From Cinnamomum chago (taxonomy: Eukaryota; Streptophyta; Magnoliopsida; Laurales; Lauraceae): a stretch of DNA of 64,000 bases. This document shows positions 1 through 9,983 of this stretch, one piece after another; position 1 is the first letter of the stretch; every line of letters starts with the position of its first letter. The stretch spans positions 76,578,501 to 76,642,500 of the forward strand of contig CP142452.1 in NCBI GenBank assembly GCA_038049695.1. The letters are read 5' to 3'. The translations under genes were made by a program, and so were the position numbers. The notes beneath the pieces are model-generated. The model saw only the letters and a program-made list of their open reading frames with translations. It did no database searches and had not been told where the DNA came from.

Positions 1-1411
1 AAAACTTGTATCCATTCACAGCCCGGGCCCTACATGAAAGATCGGACCCATTCATTTATTAGGCTGGCCACCATAAAAAATAGAGAAAAGGATCTTCACT
101 TCACCTTTGTTTTTTCATTTTATTGACTTTGAGAAATACATTATATCGATCTTCACCTTTATTTCTTCAATTTTACCACGTTAAGAAATATATATTTTTT
201 AAAACTTATAGGGATTCAATCAATTCCATGACCATATCAAATGTCTATGGCCCATAGGTGTTTTTGGTGTGGCCATTTAGCAGCAGAGTCATGGCGGGTC
301 ATAAACTGGTCCACGAAATACATGGTTGTATCCCATGGCTACCTCCCCTAATGCATTCACAGTGGTCACTGGACAGAGTGACCCCTCAAACTAAATCGCC
401 CACTTAGATTGATTGGCTAACCGGCCACATCAAGATTTCCAATTTTAGACATTCATTAAAAAAAAAAAAACATAAAGAGATGGAGCTGCAGTAGTTTTTA
501 AAATTTTGAAAGCCTACTGGCCGTTCGAAATAGGGAGATGCCATCTCAACCGTTCATTATGATCAAGAAATCAAAGTCCCGAATCATTAGAAACGTCAAA
601 GAATCAACATTCTACACACATCCCTCTGTTATCATCTTAGAGAATTAAATAAACAGTAAACAGAAATTGTATCAATTGAATTTTGTTAAGAGAGATAAAC
701 TAAACACAAGCAAGAACAATCAATTACATTTGAACGAATGATGAGGCAAAAGAAAAACCCAAAATCAACCAAAAAAAAAAAAATTATGTGCACAGACAAG
801 TACAAAATTCTGAAATTTGGTTTCTGAAAATGGTATGCAACAGACCCTTGGCCTGCATCATATCAATATTGATCGGAACCCACATTCGAACAAATTCTTC
901 ATCTTCAAAGAATTTATTGACATCAATTGAAATTTGAAAGCCAATCATAGTCATTGAACCCACACTCACAAGAAGATGATGAAGAGATGGGATTGGGAAC
1001 GGACCCATACCCATCCTGTGCTCCTCCTTCCTCATTCAAGAACGGACCCACATCAATGGTAGGATCAATCTCATCAAACGACAAAAGAATCACTGATCAA
1101 CCCATACCCGTTTGAAGATGCAAGCTGATCAGGTCCACATCCACTTGAAGAAGAAGATGGAAGAAGGAATCTCCGTCATCAAACGTGCCAAGACCCTCTC
1201 TGAGATACTACCAACTTCTTTCTTCTTTTTCTTCTACTATTTCTTCCAAGAATTTACTGACATCCAAACAAATATATGGAATCTTTACACCCAACAATAA
1301 AGGCAAACAACCAACTCTAACAAAACAAATTAAAAATTAAAGAATCCGAGCTATCAACATAACAGAGAAGAACATAACATAGTGACAGAGAGAGGGAGAG
1401 ATAAGAAAGAA
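1..1411. other. Intergenic, downstream of SAUR
   Basis: AT-rich with short A tracts. The ORFs present (784-1035 minus, 1112-1300 plus) show no domain I recognise and no coding-like composition. The last few hundred bases should include the SAUR 3' UTR, which would be transcribed leftwards from 1412. Confidence 0.5.
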
Positions 1412-1771
1412 TTATTGTGTCAATGTCTCCAAGACTTGTTCGAAAACAGAAACTCTGCAAGGGATTCGGAGGACGCCTTGTTGCTCGTACCCATATTCTC
1501 TTTCGGATTGATTGAGCAGCTCCAAGAACATGGGGTGGTTCAGTAGCTTCTCTTTCACCACGAACCGCTCCATCTCCTCGCCTACGTAGACGGGCAGGTG
1601 GCCTTTTGGGACTCGTTCGGAGCAACCCAACTTCATTAGCTTCGAGTTGGATCGGCGTGTTTTCTTGTTGGTGGATCCTCGTGGAAAGGAGGAATCGGAG
1701 CCAAGAAGGATAGTGTAGCCAGAGGCAGAGCGGTCGGAGACTCGACACAAGTACCTGATGAGTTGCTTCAT
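1412..1771 (-). CDS. SAUR family auxin-responsive protein
   Basis: Intact single-exon gene of 119 residues, the usual size and structure for SAUR (small auxin up RNA) proteins. The core SAUR domain spans about residues 54-112: VPKGHLPVYVGEEMERFVV (54-72), then LLNHPMF, LLNQSEREYGYEQQGVLRIPC (85-105) and a C-terminal FEQVLETL helix. The N-terminus MKQLIRYLCRVSDRS resembles the SAUR41/SAUR71-type subgroup. From family knowledge, such proteins inhibit PP2C.D phosphatases and so raise plasma-membrane H+-ATPase activity and cell expansion; nothing here tests that. The ATG at 1771 precedes the conserved N-terminal motif, and a TATA-like stretch lies about 135 bp upstream. Just beyond that, an AT microsatellite is interrupted by a 3.5 kb MULE, leaving only 186 bp of native sequence between start codon and transposon. 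No frame damage is visible. The subgroup is an inference from the N-terminus. Confidence 0.93.
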   Translation of the reverse strand: MKQLIRYLCRVSDRSASGYTILLGSDSSFPRGSTNKKTRRSNSKLMKLGCSERVPKGHLPVYVGEEMERFVVKEKLLNHPMFLELLNQSEREYGYEQQGVLRIPCRVSVFEQVLETLTQ

Positions 1772-1903
1772 GTTTCCTTCTTTCTTTCTGCTTTTTCTTC
1801 TTGAGAGAGAGGGAGTGAGAGACAGAGAGCGCGAGCGAGAAAGAGTTGAAAATGGAACGGGAGAGAGATCAAGTTGACAAGAGAGATGAAAGGGTGGTAA
1901 AGG

Positions 1904-1909
1904 GTTATA

Positions 1910-1918
<9 letters not shown>
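1904..1918 (-). promoter_or_regulatory. Putative TATA box of SAUR gene
   Basis: On the minus strand the sequence reads TATATAAATATATAACC, a TATA-type element about 135-145 bp before the SAUR start codon. It merges with the AT microsatellite, so its exact edge is uncertain. It lies 40-50 bp from the end of the MULE. Confidence 0.45.

Positions 1919-1957
<39 letters not shown>
1905..1957. repeat. (AT)n microsatellite, left half
   Basis: About 50 bp of nearly pure AT dinucleotide. A second AT/ATTT-rich tract begins at 5441 on the other side of the MULE, so the element appears to have landed inside one microsatellite and split it. Confidence 0.85.
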
Positions 1958-1960
<3 letters not shown>

Positions 1961-2660
1961 GATGGCTCTCCTAAGCTCAAGCTTAGGAGAGCATAAGCTC
2001 AAGTGTGTGAGTCCCACGTGTGGGCTTAAGTGGGCATGAAAGTCCATTAAGTTTCAAACTGCCCGCCTCATTTTCATTTCCCCCCTTTCCTAGTCTAATG
2101 CCCTAATCAAAACTCCTCCCTCTCTCTCCCTCCATAGTCAGCGCACGGTGATCACTGGAGTCATCTTCTATCGCAGCTCTCTCTCTCTCTCTCTCTCCAT
2201 TGCCAGGGATTTGATAGTTGGGAAGATACTGCGCACCTCCTCCTCTTTCGTAGAATTGAGCCAGAATCCAGCCAACCCACGTCCGGTCCGTCGATCAGCC
2301 AGCGATCTGCGCCTGCACGGCCAGGCCACGTTTTTCGTAGAATTGAGCCAGAATCCAGCCAACCCACGTTCGGTCCGTCGATCAGCCAGCGATCTGCGCC
2401 TGCACGGCCAGGCCACATTTTCCATTTCAGTCCATCGATCAACCCAGCCGAGAATCCATTTTCTTTCTGTATTTTTATTTTTCTTTCAGATTCTTTTAGC
2501 TTTTTTATTTTTTCATTTGAAATTTGTTTCAAATGAATATTCTTTTCACTATTCATTTGAGATTTATTTGACCCGCCCTTCGATTATTCTCCTCTGTTGC
2601 TATTGGCATGTGGGCTTTTTCACTGCTACCCACTTGTCATCTGATGATGTGAAGAAGATG
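1958..2660 (+). repeat. Left terminal inverted repeat of MULE
   Basis: Matches the reverse complement of about 4825-5440. The outermost 28 bp after GAGGATG form a palindrome (CTCTCCTAAGCT, CA, AGCTTAGGAGAG). A CT-rich tract lies at 2178-2198. This arm is longer than the right one because it carries an 87-bp tandem duplication (2247-2420). Confidence 0.85.
2247..2420. repeat. 87-bp tandem duplication inside left TIR
   Basis: Two direct copies start at 2247 and 2334 (ttcgtagaattgagccagaa...), differing at only a few bases. The right TIR has a single diverged copy. The period is 29 codons, so an ORF runs through both copies and through the TIR; it has no recognisable domain and is most likely incidental. 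Confidence 0.8.
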
Positions 2661-4824
2661 TTTTTTTTTTTTATTACCATATATGGAAGAGAGGAAGAAT
2701 AACACAGAAAATAAAGGGTAAGAAGATGTTTAATTGAGTGTTTGTAAATTTTAAGTGACTAACACATCACTGCTACCCACTTGCCCTGTATTTGGTGGTG
2801 GATGTTTTTATCCGTTTTTAAATTTCTCCGTATAAGAATTTGTTCTTTGTCAAGTTTGGTTATTTTTCATCACATCTGTATTCTTTGTCAAGTTTGGTTA
2901 CGTAATTGAACATTGTTACTTAATCTTCATCGGATACGCTTGTATTATAGCATACTCTAAATTCTTCAAGTACGTAACTTTCTCAACATGATGCTCTGTC
3001 GGCTAAAATACATTCCAATCCAATCAAAGCATTTAGAGAAAAAAAAAAAAAACCCCAGTTAACAGAGGAGTCCAAGGGAGATGAATACTTAGTGTCAGGG
3101 CCACCAAGGTGCTCAGTCAAAAATCTAAAAAATGCTGGTTTTCTGGTACCCCATGCTTAGGGACTTCCCAGTGATGTTTGAACTCATCAGCGCTTACGGA
3201 AATGGATGCAATGCAGGATATCAGGACCCTTCTGTAACTGTTATTGTTTTTCTATGACAACTAAAAAATCAATGTAGTGCTGGTTTTCTGGTACTCTTTA
3301 GCAGAACCCTGTGTAAAAACATGGGTGTGATTTACTAGGTACTTTTGTTTTTAATGGATTGATTGATCTGAATGTGGTTGGACTAATATTATTAGTTAAG
3401 AACATGCTTCATGAATGGCTTAGAACAAGTTCAAATTGAGAGTGCCCACTCCTGAATCGGTCACATCTGATTTATTGGACATGTATAGAATGTTCTGATG
3501 TGCCCAATCCTTAAAGTGGGCTGTTCCATACTTCCATAGATAGTTATTTATTGAACGGCTTGGACCTTCTTGTTGGAAGAGGATTAGTGCATCTTTCAAA
3601 CGTTGGTGTTGGCCAAGGACATCATAAGTACTAATTCCAATCAAATTATCTTTCATCCTGTGCATCAATGACATCTATCCTATGAGTCCACCATGGGATA
3701 ATGCCATGCCTTGTCTACCATGCATGCTTTGGCTTAAGTATGTTGGCGCTTCAAATTTCATGGCTGGAATGGTGCACTCTGGATCATGTGATTGCCTGTT
3801 ATTTAAAGCATTGGTTCACCACCAAAATTAAGCTTTTCCAAAGTCCATCTCTGTGAGAAAATGGAGCATGGTTTTGAATGAGAAAGAACCCATTTCCATA
3901 AAGGATCTATGATGAGGGACTTCTCTTTTCTGTTTTGAAATATTAAGGGGTTACGGTAGTCTGGATGTCTGTTGGAGATCCTTCTCTGGATTTGAATTAG
4001 TAACATGTTATCCATTCATCTATTGCTGAATAAGCTGATAATGACTCAACTCTTCCTACATCCAAAGGTTGAATCACACACTACATGACTGTCTTCAAGG
4101 CTACCTTGTCCACATCCACGATTATGATGCGAGACCTAACTGAAGTAATCTGCCAGTGAACTGCACCAGTGCAAATTCTACTCCTTCAAGTGACCTGCAC
4201 GAACATCATACGAGACCTACCTTGGTTTTATGACCATCCACAAGGAGAAAAACACATTATAAAAAGAACGAAATGACCATCCACAAGACAGTTAACCCCT
4301 ACACCTTCCACAAATTAGAGTTGGAAATGATTAAGAAAGCATGCTCCTCACTTCTTTTTACCATTCCATTCTAAGAACTCAATTTACCAAAATCATTTAC
4401 AATTACAAACAGATGGCCCGAGTATGGTTAATAGCCATATGAATTTTGTCGTTGGATGTAACCAGAATACACTCAATTCCAAGAATCCTACCAACAGGGG
4501 CCTAAATGTATGTTGATTATGAATAATAAAAAGTATTTTTCATATTCAGTAATTTTGAAAAACATCTTGGCTATAGATCCACATCTGATCCATAAATAGA
4601 TTCAGTCCTTTGAATCCTGTTAGATCTGGCCAATTTGGTTCTACAGCCCTAATCACCATGCAGATTTCAAAAAGAAAACAGGCAAGAACTTTTAAGATAG
4701 AATCCAAAAGAACATTGAAAAAAAACAAAAAAAACATTTGAAACAGATTTCAAATGAAATGGGTGTGCTGAAAAAAAAATAAAAAAAATACAGATGTTAA
4801 AGGTAACAGATTTCAAAACTCTCT

Positions 4825-5440
4825 TTCTTCACATCATCAGATAACATGTAGGTAGCAGTTAAAAAGCCCACATCCCAATAGCAACAGAGGAGAATAATCG
4901 AAGGGCAGGTCAAATGGATTTCAAACGAATAGTGAAAAGCATATTCATTTGAAACAGATTTCAAATGAAAAAAATAAAAAAGCTAAAAGAATCTGAAAGA
5001 AAAAAAAAATACAGAAAGAAAATGGATTCTGGGCTGGGTTGATCGACGGACTGAAAGGGAAAACGTGGCCTGGCCGCGTTGGCGCAAATCGCTGGCTGAT
5101 CGAAGGTCCCGACGTGGGTTGGCTGGATTCTGGCTCAGATCTACGAAAGAGGAGGAGATGCGCAGCGTCTTCCCGACTATCAAAGTTCCTTGGCCGTGGA
5201 GAGAGAGAGCTGCAATAGAAGAGGAGATGCGCAGCGTCTTCAGTGATCACCGTGCGCTGACTATGGAGGGAGAGAGAGGGAGGAGTTTTGATTAGGGCAT
5301 TAGACTAGGAAAGGGGGGAAATGAAAATGAGGCGGGCAGTTTGAAACTTTTTGGGCTTTCATGCCCACTTAAGCCCACACGTGGGACTCACACACTTGAG
5401 CTTATGCTCTCCTAAGCTTGAGCTTAGGAGAGCCATCCTC
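4825..5440 (-). repeat. Right terminal inverted repeat of MULE
   Basis: Reverse-complement partner of 1958-2660. It has its own small duplication around a GCGCAGCGTCTTC motif (about 5159-5171 and 5229-5241) that is absent from the left arm, so the two arms have changed independently since insertion or since their parental copy. Confidence 0.85.
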
Positions 5441-5501
5441 ATATATATATATATTTATTTATATATATTTATTTATTTATATATATATATATTTATATAT
5501 A
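5441..5501. repeat. (AT)n / ATTT microsatellite, right half
   Basis: Alternating AT and ATTT units directly abutting the MULE end; the counterpart of the tract at 1905-1957. Confidence 0.75.
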
Positions 5502-6540
5502 GCACTAGAATATGGATTTGGATTAAAACAATCCAAGGATAAGAGTAGAGTAACTGTCAGGTAGCAGTGATAAAAGGATTAGTAGGAATAGGAAGCTGCC
5601 TGCTTCTCAACTTTCTAATTTTCGATATGTTAACGGGCCGGAAGTACGAGTACAGCTTAAATCGATCAGTTTGCATTTTAGATTAGGGATGTGATGATGT
5701 TTTTTAGTTTGACTCAGATTACATCTCTAATTTTGAATAATGTTATTGTTATCAATAGTGATTGACAATTCTGAGTAAAACTATAACAGAGAAATTAACT
5801 AGTGTAGTCTCTAAATTCTCTATAGGATTGGGACCAAAGCTTTATTTTATTTGTTAAAATGATCTCATTAGGTTTAACTTTTTATTGTTTTAAAATACTT
5901 TATAAATGATTTTATATTGAAAACCTCAAAATCTTATTATTATTTTTATGTCTTTTTTTTCGCAATAGAAAAAATTCTCCCATATATCGAATAGCATAAT
6001 ATCTTTCATAATTTCTTGTCTTTTAATCCCATTTTTCTGTATGAGAAAGCTAGAAAGATTTTCATATGGAAAACTCTTTTATTTTCATTTGATAAAGGAA
6101 ACTATGAACCCAACCCGATTAGTAATCTTACTATACCATACTTGGCCCGACCCATGACGGGTTTGATGATTGTCATACGTAATCCAAGGTTAGTTTTAAT
6201 ATTTTCAAAAAATATGAAAAAATAAATGTGCTAGGGTAGATTTCAAACCATGACCTTCAGGAAAATCTTCATCCTCATTGCCACTGACTTACTATTGAGC
6301 TCCCAAATGAAATGAAATGCACTCAGTAATATATGAAGTAAATATATACGGCCAGGTCGAATTGATGCATCCAAAGAACATCACAGTGGATTTTTTAAAA
6401 AGCATTGGCCATTGAAAGCCATCCTCTCTCTCTTTTAGTTTTCCATTTCAATGGAACTCACTAGTTTTTTAGAATATGCTTTAATTCATTACTGCGGGGA
6501 TTGCTATCTTTTTCCCCTTCTCATTTTCGCTTGGGAAAGT

Positions 6541-6613
6541 CCACTTGGACCGACAGGGGGACCGAATTTGGGGGGGCCTGGCTCGAATTCGGTCCCCCAG
6601 TCGGTCCAGGTGG
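6541..6613. repeat. Short foldback (hairpin) repeat
   Basis: Arms 6541-6568 and 6586-6613 are nearly complementary (CCACTTGGACCGAC... pairing with ...GTCGGTCCAGGTGG), separated by a G-rich loop of about 17 bp. It looks like a miniature foldback element; I found no target duplication. Confidence 0.7.
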
Positions 6614-6922
6614 CACGACTGTTTTCTCTTCTCTCTTGTCCTTATGATTTCCTGACGCCACACTAACAACCGTTGAGAAGTGATAGCACCCGCAACAGAT
6701 AGAATAATCTTCAAATAATACCTCAGATTGGGAGTTAAACTACATCCATCACTCTTTGACTTTTATCTGAGGACAGGGTATTTCCATGGAACAAGGAGTT
6801 TTAGCTGCTATTTGCAAATCTGGAGTTTGGCGCGGAAAAATTTAATCAATACATGCGGAAATTGTAGGCCAAAACCAAAATTCACACTATTGAGGATTTT
6901 GAGGGAAAAAAACGTAGGGATG

Positions 6923-7270
6923 TAATCAGGTCGGTTCCGATATGGTTCCATGGGGGACCCGAAATTGGAACCATTAATGTGAAGAAGGAATTAGATTTTT
7001 TATTTCGAAACCGGACCCGTTAATGAGATGATTGAACCGGAACTAGAACCGGTTTCGTATATGGCACGGTTGGGGTCTAGGTAGAGAAAGATATGGGAAA
7101 AAAACCTAATTTTTAGAAGGGATTCTCAAAACTCGAAGTAATATGTTGGGTCATGGGTCTATGGGTCAGAACCAAGGTGGAACCTAAGTCAGACTTGTTA
7201 AATCTATGGATCCAAAAATGGACCCGGACCTAGACCTGTTCACTTATTGGGACCTAAATTAGGACCCAAG
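6923..7270 (+). repeat. hAT-like dispersed repeat (degraded)
   Basis: Starts TAGGGATGTAATCAGGTCGG, the style of plant hAT termini, followed by many GGACCC/GGAACC motifs. A related copy in reverse orientation is at about 22740-23065 and another at about 52930-53100. The second terminus and target duplication were not found. Confidence 0.45.
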
Positions 7271-9983
7271 CCCATTTATTTTTCCTCATGTTATGTCATC
7301 ATTCTGTTGCATTACATGCAACACATTGAGGACGCTATCTAGTTTAGTTAGGGAGAAGGAACAAGCGCGCTTTTTTGTTAAAGTAATGGATGGAAAGAAG
7401 CACAGAAAACTTATAATAATTCAAACATCTTTACTCTTAGTATTCTTTGAAATCTAACCAACTTTTATGTTTCTACCAAAGAAATACAAGGTCGCACCTT
7501 CAGGATTCAATCATTAATTACTAAACCTTTCTGAATTTCGATTTTACTTATTTTTTAATATAAACCAAACCTCTTGGCTAAGGATTTGTTGGTGCAACGA
7601 GAGGATTTGGTGCACCATAGGATTATTTTCCACATGAGAGATTAATCTTCCATTTCCATATCTCACATAGGAGATTGAGATCCTCCCAGTCAAGAAAAAT
7701 GAGATCCTCCCTGGCAAGCAAAATCAATTCTTTTTGTTTCTTTTTCATAAGAAAACCATGTGGCATCAAACAACCGAATAGTGTGCAAGACAGAAAATTG
7801 ATACACTTTTCCTCTTTATTGTGGGATCCTCTTGTGACGCAAACGCACTTTCTAAGTTCATATTGCCATAGCGTGTTTCAAAGACATCTAAAACAAAACA
7901 AGCACCAATGACAGACATGCCGCTAATTTAGCCCGCTAGTGTCAGGTGTAACGAAACCCAAATATTTTGTGTCCAACAAAGAGAGAACACCCATATAAGG
8001 GTTACATACACTTGAACACCTTAAACAAACCAAACATTATGGTAAACTTTTAAATGGCTCCCAGCATGACACCGGAGGATTGATCCAAGAAAGGCATTTT
8101 TCACACGACAGTGGAACCTAAGGGTAGCAACAGATCGGGCTAGGTGGAGAACTATGGGTAACAATTTAGAGGTGGCAAAACGTGTTCCGACCCTAACCCG
8201 ACCTGTATATGACCTGCCTAACCCGGCCCTTATAAAATGCGGGTCGGCCACGTGTTAGGTTTTCCTAACACGCAGAAAAACGCGTCGGGTAAGGGCTGAC
8301 CCTCCCAACCCGTGTGACCCGTATATAATCTTTTATATTTATACTTATTTTCATAAATAATGATTAGAGATAATATAAATTATAGATTTTTTTTTCTTAG
8401 TGTGAATCCACGGCTTGTGAGACAGCTTAGGATCTTATGTTGATGTGACTTCTCCCTTCTCCACTCCTTTCTTTTTGAGCTTTTGCAAATGCCATAGATG
8501 AAGAAACAATGAAGAAGGAGCATGAAGAGTTTTCTTCGGTGCACAGAACATGAGGTCAAGTTTACACATGTTGGCCCTTTTCTAACCTTGCCGTCAAAAC
8601 ATTCCACAAATATAAATCTAAACTCACTCTCAGTGTATGGATTTAATTTTGATAAATTCCGAGGTAAAGGGTGGGAACGCCATGGTGGGGACCACGTATT
8701 GAGATCCAACAGTTTTTTTCAAGTACGTAGGACAATCCAAAAAAAATTCTCCATAAAAAATAGTCCTACTGTCGTATTAAAAAAACATGATAATGAATAT
8801 GCATATAAAACTTTTATTTTTATGCAAAGAATCAATCTAATGGTGGAAATAACCCAAATTGAGGTGAAACTTTGGAATATCCAATAAATAGTAAGGATGG
8901 GTGCTTTAATGATTGTAAATTTAAGAGGTGGAGTCTATCATGGTATTTCACTCCTTTTACACAACAATTTAAAGAAGTCAAGGCCATACACACCCAAAAA
9001 AAAAAAAAAACAGCTCCACCCTTTATCCCTCTGCAAGCGTATTGGAAAGTTTCCTCATCTTCTTTAGTTTCACACTGTTAGTGCGAGTTTGTCTTTTTTT
9101 AATAATATTACTTTTAAAAAAAATTATAATAACTAACGGTATCTATAGGGGCCAGTAGTCTAAAAATATAATTATTTTTATAAATACCTCCTAAATATAG
9201 CCTAAGTACTTAGTCAATATTCCAAAGTAGTTTTAATACTCAATGTTACTCATGATAAAAAGCAGTGGGAGCATAAATCCAATGAACGGGTACTTCCACC
9301 GTTAGGCAACAAGCAACCATGCCAACCTAAGAAAATCAAAGTCTTGGTGGAGGTTCGAAACCGCAAACGCAGGGTAATAACTTGCTCCAAATGTATAGAG
9401 CGGGGACACAACAGGGGTAGCTTCCGTAATCCACCAATACAACAATAAACGTGCATATTTTGTATGGAATTTTGTATATGATGGCAATTTTTTATTGAAT
9501 TGCTTGTTTTTTAATGTAGAAGGAATGAAAATCTTTTTATGGCATTGTGTATTCCCTTTTGTGTATGTTTATGGGAATGACAAATTTATATGGGATGGCA
9601 AAACATGTCCTGGTAGTGGTCATTGTGTATGGAACTGCTTTTTTATATGTATATGGAACGAAAGATTTGGCATGTCAAATGGAACAGTCAATATGGCAAT
9701 GGAATGTCAAATTTGTATGTGAGAGCATCCACATCGACCCTGGTTCCAGCATTGAGCAAGACAAAATATAAGAACCTGCGTCACAGTCGACCTTTGTGAA
9801 TTCTAACTAAGTTTGGCGTCGACCCTAGCCATATCTTACATTGTTAGTGACAGGGTCGACGTCAACTATTGTTCCAACATTCTGTGAAGACAAAATGTTA
9901 GAACTTGTGTCACAATCGACCTTGACACTTAGTTGTATATGACCAATGGTTGATGGCGACACAATGCCTAATTCATCCAATGT

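Larger units (their letters stand above)
1958..5440. mobile_element. MULE-type element with ~0.6-0.7 kb TIRs
   Basis: A 3483 bp element bounded by GAGGATGGCTCTCC and its reverse complement. It has long terminal inverted repeats (left to about 2660, right from about 4825), near-identical over their outer parts. Flanks on both sides match as 9 bp of ATATATATA. A shorter relative at 58393-58761 has an unambiguous 9-bp target duplication, which supports assignment to Mutator-like elements. The interior (about 2660-4820) holds no transposase that I recognise; its minus-strand ORFs at 3420-3674 and 3803-4015 match no family known to me. It is therefore probably non-autonomous, or carries captured sequence of unknown origin. 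The similarity of the arms suggests a fairly recent insertion. Confidence 0.85.
5502..9983. other. Repeat-rich intergenic region
   Basis: No gene found. It contains a hairpin (6541-6613), a hAT-like GGACCC-rich repeat (about 6923-7270), a related GGGTCGG-rich stretch at about 8160-8330 with the palindrome CGTGTTAGG/CCTAACACG, and near 9720-9960 several GTCGACC/GGGTCGAC motifs. A sequence at about 6228-6305 (minus) has a B-box-like GGTTTGAAATCTA and may be a decayed tRNA-derived SINE; I could not find its tail or target duplication. Confidence 0.5.

Noticed and set aside
2148-2702. 184-codon ORF in the MULE left TIR
   Set aside because: It lies wholly in a terminal repeat and its length depends on an in-frame duplication; no domain recognised.
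3420-4015. Minus-strand ORFs inside the MULE as captured genes
   Set aside because: I could not match them to any protein family, so gene capture is not supported.
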